This document shows, piece after piece, positions 19,659 to 29,860 of a stretch of 64,000 nt of DNA. The DNA is from Nymphaea colorata (Eukaryota; Streptophyta; Magnoliopsida; Nymphaeales; Nymphaeaceae). The notes under the pieces are model-generated. The model had not been told where the DNA came from. It made no database searches and saw only the letters and a program-made list of their open reading frames with translations. The stretch's first letter is position 1; each line of letters begins with the position of its first letter. The stretch covers positions 13,222,716 to 13,286,715 of the forward strand of contig NC_045142.1 of NCBI RefSeq assembly GCF_008831285.2, read 5' to 3'. A program made the translations under genes and the position numbers.

Positions 19659-19885
19659 TGTTGCATTGAGAGGTAGAGAAGAACGAGAGGAAGGAGGAGA
19701 GAAAGGTAGCAGCTGAAAAACGTACGGCTGCTTCTCTTTTCATTAGACTAAATAAGATTAGGGTTAAAGACTAACCCTTTACATAAAGAGTCCATCAAAA
19801 TATTAAAAATTCAGAAAGCTACTTAATACTAAATACCAAAATACATAACACTTTAAATATAAAAAAGCAACATGTTTTCTCAACA
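19659..19885 (-). repeat. Copia-2 5' LTR (right)
   Basis: 227 bp; carries T (or A) at all eight sites that differ from the left LTR. Confidence 0.95.
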
Positions 19886-20520
19886 ATACTATTTCAGCAA
19901 GTGCTCTATCAGTCAAAGGTTAGATAATGTCATGCTTGTGGCACTACCTCACACTATGAGGATGCCTGTAAGAATAAAGGAAACTGTGAAAGCAAATCTA
20001 CAAAGGAACATGCTTGGAGTAAGGTCTTGGTGGTTAGAAAATCCAAAGGAGTATTCCAAAGAATGAGGCTAGAGGGCGGGATTCTCAGGCTAACAGATTT
20101 GAAGCGATTAGCAACCAACTTGATAAGGTTGAAGGGAGAAAGCGTCCAGCCTGTTCGGCAACTGAAAGCTGGTCCATCTCGCCCTGACGAAGATGGGGGT
20201 GCATCCTCTGGCCAGCAGAAGGATGGAAAGAAGGCTAGCGATAATGAGTGCTAGAAGTATAATAAAAGAGAGATGAAAGGGGGAAATAATGCTAGATCTA
20301 GCCAAGTAGAGGAAAGAAAGGTCAAAGATACTAGAAATTGGCCGACTAATCCTTTTTTCAGTATTAAAGAGACGGTTGTAGAGAGCACTGGTGAGTGGGA
20401 AGACCCATCGGGGTTCATGTTCGCATCTGGGTCCAAAGACTCCTTCTTGGCCAAGGAGATGGAAGGCGATATGCTTATGAAGAAAGGGCCTAGTTAGGTT
20501 TTGGCTGTTGAAGGCAGTCA
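19886..20520 (+). pseudogene. LINE ORF1, 3' part after Copia-2
   Basis: Continues the LINE after the Copia-2 insertion (the first five bases repeat the ATACT target). Charged, low-complexity translation such as VRQLKAGPSRPDEDGGASSG fits the linker tail of ORF1 proteins. No CX2CX4HX4C knuckle could be found. Confidence 0.6.
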
Positions 20521-20789
20521 AGTGGAGATATCAGATGAAAGGAAGAGGTGGACTAGAGGTTTGCTAGCAAGGGGAAGAAAAGTAGGTCTCTTGTAACGCT
20601 GATTAATTTGGAAGATTTCCTTGCTCACAGATGTAATGGTTCAAAAAAGAGGAAAATGGTGAATGAAAGTGTGAATCATGCTCTAATTGATCTTCCTCAA
20701 GACAAGGGTAATGGAGGGAACGATAATGCCATGGCCCTCGAGGCTGATAGTATTGTTGGTGGAGAGGTAATGAATTTTCCTAATCGTGA

Positions 20790-23700
20790 AAATCTTTAAT
20801 TGGAATATCAGAGGTCTTACTAAGAGGTCTGCTCAACAGTAATTGAGTCTTCTTTTCAAGGAGTTTAATCCCTCAATTGGGTTTGTTCTTGACTTGATGA
20901 TTACTAATAAGAAGATAGATAGTCATGGAGAAATACCACAGTTGTAGATATGTGTCTAATCCAAAGGGTTCAGATGGTGTAGTTAGAATCTTATGCTTGT
21001 AGAAAGAGGACGAGATTGAAGCTTCTCATATGGTTGTTGATCAGAACTAGATTGGTGCCTCCTTTCGTAGATTAGTGGACAATAAAATCTTTGTTGTTTT
21101 TGGTACCTGCCACTGAGGTTTGGGGAAAGGTTGCAAAATTTTTACCAGCTAGAGGCTCTCGTGTCTAGAGTTGAAGGACCAATACTGATTATTGGCGATT
21201 TTAAAGCCATGTTGAGTAGTAGCAATAAATCAGGATCAACACCTTCAATTGGTTTTTGTATTTCCTTAGTGGTTTCATTTTTTGCATGCAGGTTAAAGGT
21301 GGTTGAAGAGAGAAATAAGAAGTTCACGAGGTCGAATCATAGACAATGACAATATTGAGTGCAATGCAAGCTGGATTGGTGCCTTGTGAACGATGAGTGT
21401 TAGACCAATTTTGGAGGTGAGGGCAGCCAAAAGGTTGACACTTGTTAGTTCGGACTACTGTGCGCTAGTCTACTAGACCAGGGAGATTAGAGATGACTGC
21501 AGGGGTAAAAGGCCTTTTAGATTGTTCAAGCCTTGGTTGATGGCCGAAAAAGGCAAAGCAATGGATTTGGAAGCTTGGAGAGGTGAGGTTAGAGGGTGTT
21601 CCATGATGCGCCTCTTATTTAAGCTTAACAGATTGAGAATGGCCCTTTTAGATTAGAAAAAGAATTCCTTTCGCAACCTTAATGATAACATTGTTAACTT
21701 GCAAAGTACATTGGAGGTTTGCATGGATTGAATGGAACAAGGAATTGAAGGTGCGTGAGATGAGGAACATGGGGTGAGGAAGCAACTATCTCAGGTGCTC
21801 CTCATGGTAGAAGAAATGTGGAAGCGAAGGTCTCGAGTTCGTTGGCTTGCGGAGGGTGATAAAAACACCTCTTTCTTTATACAATGGCTAAATCTACGCA
21901 AACTAAATGAAAAATTAGAAGTCTAGAATGCGATGGCATAAAGTATGTACATGGTAGGCACACACACTGGAAGTGTGCACTGCGTACTTTAAGGAGGTCT
22001 TAGTTAAGGATGAAGCGCAAGGATGTTTGTTTGAGATAACAAAGTGAGGGTCACAAAATCTGAAAATGAGGAGCTTCTCCAGCCTATCTTGGAGGTGACT
22101 ACAACAGTGTAGAGTTTAGATAAGGACAGTGCAGCCAGTCCGAATGGCTTTGCTAATTATTTCTATCGAGAGTGTTGGGCGATGGTGAAGGATAATGTTA
22201 TATGATAGTCGTGCAAGACTTTTTCTCGTCTGGGAAACTGGTGAAGAGTATTAATGAAACTATGATACGCCTCATCCCTAAGAAAGAAAATTCTAAGAAA
22301 GTTGAATATTTCAGACCCATCTCCTTATGAAACACTATATATATGATCATCGAAAAGGTTATTGTCAATAGATTGAGGGGCATCATGAGCCGTATTATTA
22401 ATGTTAACCAAACAACTTTTTTGAAAGAGAGAGATATCCATGACAACATCATGTTGGCTAATGAGACCATCAATTCTAAGAAGTTCTGGGACAAAGGAGG
22501 CTGTTGTCTTAAGCTTGATTTGATGAAAACTTATGATACTTTCCTGGGCCTTCTTAGCCAATAGTATGCAATTTGCAATTTTTGGGGTTTCATACAGATG
22601 GAATCATAAATTGTGTAACCTCTCTGGCTTATGAGATTCTTGTGAATGGTAGGATGAGAGAGAAGTTTGTTGGGAGGCGTGGGTTCTATTACCTTTTTCT
22701 CATTATTATGGAAATGTTTAATAGACATTTCATTAAGGAAACAATTCACAAAAACGTCCTTGTCCCTAAAATTTGTTGAGTGAGGCCTAATGGTTGTGCT
22801 ATGTTGTTTGCTAACGATGTAATCATGTTGGTTAAGGCCTTCAAGAGAACAATTAATACTATAGAAGTAATTTTGCAGCACTTTGAATGCCTTGCTGGTA
22901 TGACTCTGAAGTATGAGTTTTTTGCTAAAACCATGGTTGATTGCCACATATGGGGAATTTGGGGAATTCAGAGTATTTTACAATGGTCAATTAGGGATAT
23001 CCCCTCGGGTATGTTGGGTTACCTCTGTTCTTGGAAAATCTTACAGAAGATCTGTTTGCCACTCCTCTCACTAAGGTGGAAAAGAGGTTGGCTGGATGGA
23101 AAGCTCGGACCTTGTCCTACGTGGGCCAGATATGCCTCATCCGGTATGTGTTGATGACTTTGTTTTACTATTGAATGATAGCCTTTAAATTGCCGAAGGT
23201 CGTATTAAGGAGAATCAAGCAAACTTGTATTAAGTTCTTGTGGAATGAGGAAGGAGGACTAAGATACATGCATCTAGTTAAATGTGAGAGACTGTCTTCC
23301 TCTAGAGGGAGGAGGAGTTGGGATAAGAAGGCTAGAAGAAGTGAACAGAGCGATGCTAGCCAGTAGGTGTGCTTGACTTTTGACCAGTGGGGATCTTTGG
23401 GCTAACATGTTTAAGAAAAAATATTTGATCTTTCACAGTCTTGACACTCAAAAGATCCCCTAATCAAAGCTAGGGCTAGAAAGGATTGTGGTGGGGATGG
23501 AGCTGAATCCAAAGCAAAGTTGAGTGGAAAGTTAGAAATGGAGAATGGATTAGGTTTTGAATTGACCGATGACTGGGCAAGTCCTCATCTATAGAGTTGA
23601 TGAGAATGTATACGTGATGATTTGTAGTGATGTTAAAAACAATATTCAAGAGCAACTTTGTGTTAACTAGGAAAGTCCGTCCCTTGCTATTGCTATGCAT

Positions 23701-24300
23701 CTTGGAGTGTCAATTGCTAACATTAGGCTACATGATGCCCATGATACCTTGGTTTGGAGTGAGGGTGGTAAGTAGAACTTCAAGGCAGGTAATAAGTGTA
23801 GAGTCCAAGGCACTAGAAAATGGTGGTGGAAGAAACTTTGCACTAGGAAGCCCCATCCAAGAGTTGTTTGCATTCCTACATTGCTTGTGAAGGTAGGCTA
23901 CCCACCCTTGACATGATCTAGAAGGCTAGGATTCAGCTAGCAAAATTTTGTTCCTTGTGCCGATGTGATGAGGAGACAAATGCCCATGTCTTGATAAATT
24001 GTAAGTTAGCAAAGGAAGTTTGGAGGTATATTGTTGCAAAGTTTGGTAGAGTTATATTCCCCCAAGGTGAGATTGTATATGAGTTTAAGAGATGGCTGCA
24101 AGCAAGGATCTCAGGGAAGTGGAGGCGTCAGTGCTGGAGGATGTCTTTCTTAATTGTTTCCTAAAATATGTGGCACCTCAGGAACAAATGTTTACATGAC
24201 AGTATTGAACCCCCGGTAAGTAGGTTCAAAAAAGATGTTTGGAGGAACTGCATGGATAGCTTTTTCTCTGTCAAGTGGCCTCTTGAGATAGAAATTAAAC
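20790..24300 (+). pseudogene. LINE ORF2: endonuclease, reverse transcriptase, zf-RVT (broken)
   Basis: Endonuclease traces: FNWNIRGLTKRSAQQ at about 20797, ILIIGDFKAMLSSSNKSG at 21180, CKLDWCLVNDE near 21370. RT traces: a SPNGFANYFYREC pattern near 22140, IRLIPKKENSKKVEYFRPIS at 22265, NVNQTTFLKERDIHDNIMLA and GCCLKLDLMKTYD near 22400-22530, AMLFANDVIMLV (the FADD box with FANDV) near 22800. The zf-RVT part has CSLCRCDEETNAHVLINC and VWRYIVAKFG near 23950-24040. Many stops and frameshifts; the FADD catalytic box reads FAND. Not able to make active protein. Confidence 0.88.
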
Positions 24301-24688
24301 TAAGAATTTGAATGAAACTAAGTTGTACTGCGAAGACACTGGGTTGTGTGGTGATTGCCCATGTCAAGCATGGATCGAGAATAACAGGCTTGAGCTATGT
24401 GGGTAAGGGGCAACTGGGTTGTGTGGTGATTGCCAAGGATCATGGAAGGATTCACGAAGGAGAAATGTAAGTCTTGGAGCACATTCTGAGATTCCATATG
24501 GAATATGGTGGCGACTATGCTATCATTTCCCCTATCAAAGATTGGGTGAGGACAATTAGACAAAGATTGAAAGGGCGACAACAAATGAATGTTGAAGTAG
24601 GTGTTTTGATCAATTTCAGGTGAGAATTTATGTGGAGTAGGGTGATACTATAGTTGACATTGACCGACTGATTATGGATCATGCCCAT

Positions 24689-25634
24689 TAGGGCTGGACA
24701 TCAGGCTGGGCCGGCCCAGCCCAAAAAAAGTGGCAAAAACTAAGTCCGTTAATGCTATCGGGCCAGTCCGAGACCCGACCCGGGCTTGGCTACCTATCTT
24801 TGCTAGAATCTCATCTTCAATAGCATTGCCAACTCCTACAGCCAAAGATCATCAGAAAATTAACTTCCCCATGTCAAGAAAACCAACTGAACTTCATTGA
24901 GTTCTCCTCATAATGAACCCCAAACATCAAATTTTCTGATTTCCTGCTTTTTGCTATGAACTGAACCAAAAAATGCCACCATAATGGCCAACTCCCACCC
25001 CCACCCCCCAGTCAGCTAGAAAAATTAAATGCCAAGAGACACAACTTCAGAAATGAGACCTCCACAATGACCTAACATGAAATGGGCACCCAACTATCTG
25101 AAGATTGACCTGAAATCAAATCTGAGAAGTTTTGAACCCTCTTACCCCTGAGATTTCGTTCTGGAGTGGTGCCCAGAGCTAGGAGACCCTTCGAAGAAGT
25201 CGCTGAGAGCGATTTCCAGGTCATCCATAGAGTACTTGATGTAGCCATCCGAGTGCCTCCCACCTTTCAAGTGGTGCCTAAACCTCCCCAGGAAGGCCCT
25301 GTACACCGACAACAGTTTCTCGGCGATGCAGATCCTCAGCTCCTCCCCAAGCTGCGAGTCCGGCACCTGCCAAGCAGCATGTGTCCGGTGGGCATCCTCA
25401 AAGGCCTAGCAGCAAAGGAGAATGACATCGACGGGGAGGATAACAAAATGAAAGTTGAAGCAATGCCCTAACCTTTATTTTTTTAGTTAGTCGGGCTTCT
25501 CGGGCCGTCGATGATTACAGATTCAAGCCCGAGCCCAACCCGTTAAAGTAGTGGGTTGGGCCGGGCCCGATAAGACGAGCCCATTAATCCTTTTTCTGGT
25601 ACTCGGCGGTGGCCTGGCCCAGTGCCCAGACTTA
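24689..25634 (-). mobile_element. hAT-like non-autonomous element carrying an EXO70 exon (copy A)
   Basis: 946 bp. Ends are imperfect inverted repeats: TAGGGCTGGACATCAGGCTG on the left, and on the right (reverse complement) TAAGTCTGGGCACTGGGCCA. The GC-rich GGGCC-type termini are typical of some plant hAT families. Flanks ATGCCCAT and ATGTCAAT match at 6 of 8 bases and may be a worn 8 bp target duplication. No transposase is present. The interior carries a host gene piece. Superfamily assignment is inference. Confidence 0.6.
25146..25405 (-). pseudogene. Captured EXO70 (exocyst) exon, copy A
   Basis: EXO70 proteins are exocyst subunits that tether secretory vesicles at the plasma membrane. 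The minus-strand translation reads AFEDAHRTHAAWQVPDSQLG, EELRICIAEKLLSVYRAFLG, RFRHHLKGGRHSDGYIKYSM, DDLEIALSDFFEGSPSSG: the C-terminal helical region of plant EXO70 with the IKYS-x-DLE and FFEG signatures. It is preceded by TTTGCTGCTAG and followed by GTAAGAGG, fitting an acceptor and a donor, so a genomic exon and not a cDNA was captured. The 260 nt frame has no internal stop. It sits inside the hAT-like element and is an orphan exon; promoter and other exons are absent. Confidence 0.85.
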
Positions 25635-25839
25635 ATGTCAATGACCTTCATGACTATCTTGCTAACTTGAATATGTAAATACAAAGCTTGTAGGCTATGT
25701 TCTATTTTCGGTGATGGGTTGAGCTTTGTGAGTATTGTTAAGGTCTATTTCTGGCCTTCCCTTGTATATAACCATTTTACTTACCATTTTGTGGAAATAA
25801 ATGTAGGGGGCCTAACCCCCAAGCAAGCAATTTACTTCG

Positions 25840-25863
25840 TAATAAGAAACTACGTTATGTGAG
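25840..25863. repeat. LINE target site duplication, right
   Basis: Shares 16 consecutive bases with the left copy, then an imperfect GTGAG. The same sequence is present inverted at 61841-61864 in the duplicated segment. Confidence 0.7.
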
Positions 25864-26940
25864 CAGCCTTGTTCTGAAAATAATATGCTTTTGGGTGAGG
25901 ATTCAAATATTTTAAAATCATAATTGCATCACGTTAGTGCACTATCATTGGTTTGTTCATGAATTAACTCAAAGTAAAAGAAATATCATGTCTCATCACA
26001 ATAGCATATACCAACTTACTAAGAGAGGATCAAAAGCTCCTATTGTCTAAAGTATACAGAATTTTGGTTAAAAACAGTCTACGCCAACAATTGGTTATCA
26101 ACCAAATTGCACATTCTGAAATTTATTTTCTCTTTTTAGTTTTTAGACGTTTGTCAGAAAAGTTTTATAAGGAAATCTTATGAATCTTGCCCTCATGCGT
26201 CTGTTTGCACCTCAGAGAGAAGGTAGTGTACATTTCGTTTTTGTGCAACGCCTATGTTATGTGCAGACAAAAAATAAGTTGAAGCAATACACGAAGGCAA
26301 TGGAGCCACATGTAGGCAGGCAGCTGTCGGCAGTTGCCCGCTGCAGTCCCATAAAGGTGCTTTATTTTCGTATTGACGCATTCAATTTTTTTCTCGTTTA
26401 CATAAATATGTTTGCTCACTTATATATAGTGTTAAAAGTTAGATTAATAAGAGAAGTATTTTAATAGGAGAAGTATTTTATCTTACTCTCTAACAATATA
26501 ATTCAAGACCCCCCCACCCTTTCTCCCATCTCCACAGGATAACTTTTGTGCATTGGGGCGATGTCTCTGTTATGTTCCAATTTGCATATCAATGGTCCAC
26601 TGATGCCTTGAGAATTTGAAGAAAAGACCATCTACCAACCTTTGTCTTATCTCTTGTGCCTCTAAAATTTATGAAAGTTTTTTAATTAATACCCTTAGCG
26701 TAAATTTCTTGGTTCCTCACTAAGAAGGTTTCAATAACAAAGAGATCAGGACATTACCAGCTAGGATCTCTATGGGCAGGCCTAGGTCACACCTGTTCTT
26801 GCTAGTTGAGTCCGTCTTCTCCTTGACTAAGATTATATAAAGCTAATTTGACTTGAAAATCCCCTTAATTTTCAAAAATTCTTACCAGGACAAACATGGT
26901 AATCATAGGCTAGCCAAGTCTTCTTGAAACACCTAAAGTC
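25864..26940. other. Duplicated flanking DNA without recognised gene
   Basis: Target DNA to the right of the LINE, present inverted at about 60763-61840. A 94-codon frame (26180-26464) is kept in both copies but has no recognisable domain; its conservation only reflects the recent duplication. Confidence 0.6.
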
Positions 26941-26945
26941 TAATG

Positions 26946-27637
26946 GCGGAGCCAGAAAAAAATTTTGGAAGGGCACTCGTAGATTCTATATTCAAGGGGC
27001 ATTTTGTATGTGACCTAACAAATATTTGAAAATGTCAAAATGAAAATAAAGAAACATTAAAGGCCCACACCAGGCCATATGTGTCTCCACCTCTGCTGAA
27101 GCCCCTCTCAAACGGTGCGGTGCTAATAGTGTTATTAGAATCCGCCTAAATTAAAAAAACCGACTGATTTGATTTAGTGACGCATATTCAAAAGTGCCAC
27201 TATATAGATGTTATGTTTTAGCTATTTTAAAAGTTTTCCAATCTTTTTTTTGGTTTATTTTTTCGAGAAAATGATTGTCTATTTTTTTTCCTGATCCAAC
27301 CTGAGTCGGTGGATCGGCAATCGGCTTAATGTGCCGGGGCAGCAATTCGGTTCAAGAATCTATTTTGACAACAGCAGTGTTGCTAATTCTCTGGGTTCAC
27401 TAGGCTTACTACACCTTAGCACATACCGAGGTCAAACGCTCACGTCATACTGTGACATCTAACTTACAAAACTATAGTTTGAAAAATTTAATAGAGATTG
27501 AAATAAAATTTTTTATTTTTTTGTATATATATTAAACTAAAACGTTTTAGATTTACATATAAATTTTTAAAGTTTTTAAAATCTAAGGGAGAGGGGGGCG
27601 CCAAGACCCCTGAGGGCACCCTTTCCTTCGCCCTTGG
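26946..27637. repeat. Dispersed non-coding repeat at duplication end (copy A)
   Basis: Begins GCGGAGCCAG and ends CCTTCGCCCTTGG, with TAATG directly outside both ends (26941-26945, 27638-27642), which could be a 5 bp target duplication. The 3' part (AT-rich, then GGGAGAGGGGGGCGCC) resembles pieces near 43850-43990, 56000-56215 and 57590-57890. Family unknown. Confidence 0.5.
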
Positions 27638-29009
27638 TAATGCGAAAGGTTATCAGGGTGCATATCGCGCTCATTTCTCAAGTTGTTGCCAAGGATATTA
27701 AGGACTTTAGGCTAATTGCTCTTTGCAACTGTATTTACAAAGTTATGGTAGGAAGAATGAGGCACATTCTGCATAGAATCGTGGGGGAGGAGCAGGGTGC
27801 TTTCCTATCCAAGAGACTCATCCATGGTCAGGTGTTATTAGCACATGAAGTGATGAACAGTCTGGGGAAAACAAAATGGAGCCTCCATCTTACTTAAAGT
27901 TGATTTTGCGAAGGAATATGACATGACAAATTGGATTTTCTTAAGAAGAGCTTTGGTGATTCTAGGCTTCCAGAAATGCTGGGTTAGTAGGATCCTGGCA
28001 TGTGTCTCCTCATCTTCCTTCGCTATGTTGGTGAATGGAAGGGAAGAGAGATTCTTTGATGGTCATAGGGGTCTGCGGCAAGGGGACCCTCTTTCGCCTT
28101 ATCTATTTGTGCTGGTTATGGAAATCTTGAACAAGAAAACAAAAGCGGATAAGGATTGGAACCATATTATGCTGCCAAAACCAAGATGTATGAATAATCG
28201 CCCCCTCGGCCCTTTTATTTGTTGACGATCTTATTCTTTTGTGTGCAGCGGATATCAAATCTTTTTTTTCTACCAAGAACATGGTTGATGATTTTATCAA
28301 AGAGACTTCCGTTTTAGAAGCATGGAAAGCCATTATCTGGACTAAGCATGTGCCCCCTTCGGCTCCGTGGTTCCTCTACTTGGCTATTGAGGATTAGTTA
28401 CTTATAGACTCGAGGCTCCAACACATTTTGCTTGCTAGCAGGTGTCCAGTCTGTATGAGGGACGCTGATTCCACATCCCATCTGCTTATCACTTGTACAT
28501 GAGCGAAGAATCTTTGGAAGTTTGGGTGCAATAAATTTCATAGGAAAATGTCGAATGCTGCTAGGAGTAAGGTGCTAATATGTAAGTGGACAGAGAGTAG
28601 ACCGAAGCGGGGCTGGCTATCAGATTGTTGGGCAGCAGGGCCAACGCTTATCGTTAGCTCCTTATGGAAATACAGAAACTCCATCGTGCATGGTGGACGG
28701 AGTGTCTTGAGCAAGACCGCATGTCAACAGTTTGGGAGGATCTGAAGGAGATGCCGACGAGGGGTATGGCTAAGGAATTTGAGGTGATGAGGCCATGGTT
28801 AGCGACTGGAGTTGCGACTGACTACTGGTCCACACAGGATAGGAAGAGTTTTGATATTTACCTAGCTTTCTGGCTACAGTCGAAGTGTCTTAAAAGGGTG
28901 TTTTGCATTAGAGCTGATAGATCTTCCGTCTGTTATGGAAGCAAGATTTCTTGGATGAGGGGAGATATGGCTTTGTGGGTGTTAGAGAACCAATTCATGC
29001 AGCAAAGAA
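27638..29009 (+). pseudogene. Second LINE fragment: RT and zf-RVT
   Basis: RT remnants: VVAKDIKDFRLIALCNCIYK, VMVGRMRHILHRIVGEEQGA, FLSKRLIHGQVLLAHEVMNS, then in a shifted frame ALVILGFQKCWVSRILACVS and GLRQGDPLSPYLFVLVMEIL. After a gap corresponding to the FADD region comes zf-RVT: a broken HVPPSAPWFLYLAIED, then CPVCMRDADSTSHLLITC and NLWKF, ending in a WKYRNSIVHG-like tail. It differs clearly from the LINE at 13.7-25.8 kb, so it is a separate, 5'-truncated insertion. Confidence 0.9.
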
Positions 29010-29345
29010 TGATCATACGCATAAGTTAGATAAATATGATAAATCTTCAGATGATGCAATCAATTGCTAAAAAATCAGGAGTTGCTAAAAAAGAGGTCGA
29101 TGTCCAAATCTCTTTATCTATCGAAAGAGATAAAATAGAAAATGATATTTTTTAAGAAAACAAGTTGGATATCAACTCCATGATTTTAGGAGTCAAAGAT
29201 TGTGATTTGAGTTCTTTAAATAGTGGAATTTCTATCTCTCATAACATGTTGAAAAGAAAGTAGAGAGACATTGAGGACTTAGATGATTCCAGCACCGAAC
29301 CTCGTTAAAATTTCATATTCATTCTTGTTCATATCCTTCTTTACA
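29010..29345 (+). repeat. Copia-3 5' LTR
   Basis: 336 bp starting TGATCATACGCATAAG and ending CTTCTTTACA. Confidence 0.85.
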
Positions 29346-29357
29346 TGGTATTAGAGC
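29346..29357 (+). other. Copia-3 primer binding site
   Basis: TGGTATTAGAGC differs at one base from the initiator tRNA-Met primer site TGGTATCAGAGC. Confidence 0.85.
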
Positions 29358-29860
29358 TTCACGGTTTCTGCTCTAAGTATTGATCCTTGGATGGTGAATC
29401 ACTCCGCAGCTAATTTTCATAGATTCTTCCCTCGGACATGTGTTCTTTATTTTCAGTGGAGTCCGACTACTGCCGACATTAAATCCGTCAGATCCTGAGA
29501 TCAAAATGTGTTTTGATCATTTGAGGAGAAAGCTGATGAAATTCCGAGCATTTTGAGCCCTTACCCATCCAAAACCATTGAGAAATCAGGGAGAAATCGA
29601 TTTTTGAAGTCTGCCGGCAGTTTTTCCACTTTTGCGGTGCGAAAGAGGAATTCCAGCGAAACCCAACGGAATATTCTACCATTCTTTGTTTCCCGGTGAG
29701 TCGGCTGTCAACATGTCAGGATTTGCGTGTCCCAACAATTCTCCCTTCACCGTGTCAGAGCTGCGCGGCGAATCCTGCTGAGAACTGCCGACTCTTTCGA
29801 AGTGCCGGCAATACGAAACAAACAAACCTACACCCCAATTGGCTTCATTCATTGATATCT

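Larger units (their letters stand above)
14578..19885 (-). mobile_element. Copia LTR retrotransposon (Copia-2) nested in the LINE
   Basis: LTRs of 227 bp at 14578-14804 and 19659-19885 start TGTTGC and end CTCAACA. The 5 bp target duplication ATACT lies at 14573-14577 and 19886-19890. A primer site GCTCTGATACCA (complement) abuts the right LTR, and the polypurine tract complement CTCCCCCTCAAGC abuts the left LTR. Its protein is close to that of Copia-1 (same zinc knuckle, integrase and RT wording), so both belong to one lineage, but the LTRs are different. The gag-pol frame is broken in several places. The LTRs differ at 8 of 227 sites. Confidence 0.96.
13665..25839 (+). mobile_element. Plant L1-type LINE, interrupted by Copia-2 and an hAT-like element
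   Basis: In order: ORF1 with a DUF4283-like nucleic acid-binding region, the apurinic endonuclease start (FNWNIRGL), IIGDF, LDWCLVND, reverse transcriptase, and a zf-RVT domain, all degraded. The flanks share TAATAAGAAACTACGT and, with small changes, the following GTGAG (13639-13664 and 25840-25863), fitting an L1 target duplication. The Copia-2 element (14578-19885) and the EXO70-carrying element (24689-25634) inserted later; without them the LINE is about 5.9 kb, normal for plant L1. No poly(A) tail is visible, which weakens the exact 3' end. Confidence 0.82.
23736..27637 (+). repeat. Inverted segmental duplication, copy A
   Basis: The reverse complement of this segment is at 60065-64000 with only scattered substitutions and a few indels. 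It contains the LINE 3' end, the EXO70-carrying element with its flanks, the LINE target duplication, 1.1 kb of unique-looking DNA and a dispersed repeat. The left limit is unknown because copy B reaches the window edge. Confidence 0.96.

Noticed and set aside
26180-26464. 94-codon frame present in both arms of the inverted duplication
   Set aside because: Its conservation follows from the recent duplication. It has no domain, no splice context and no codon signature.
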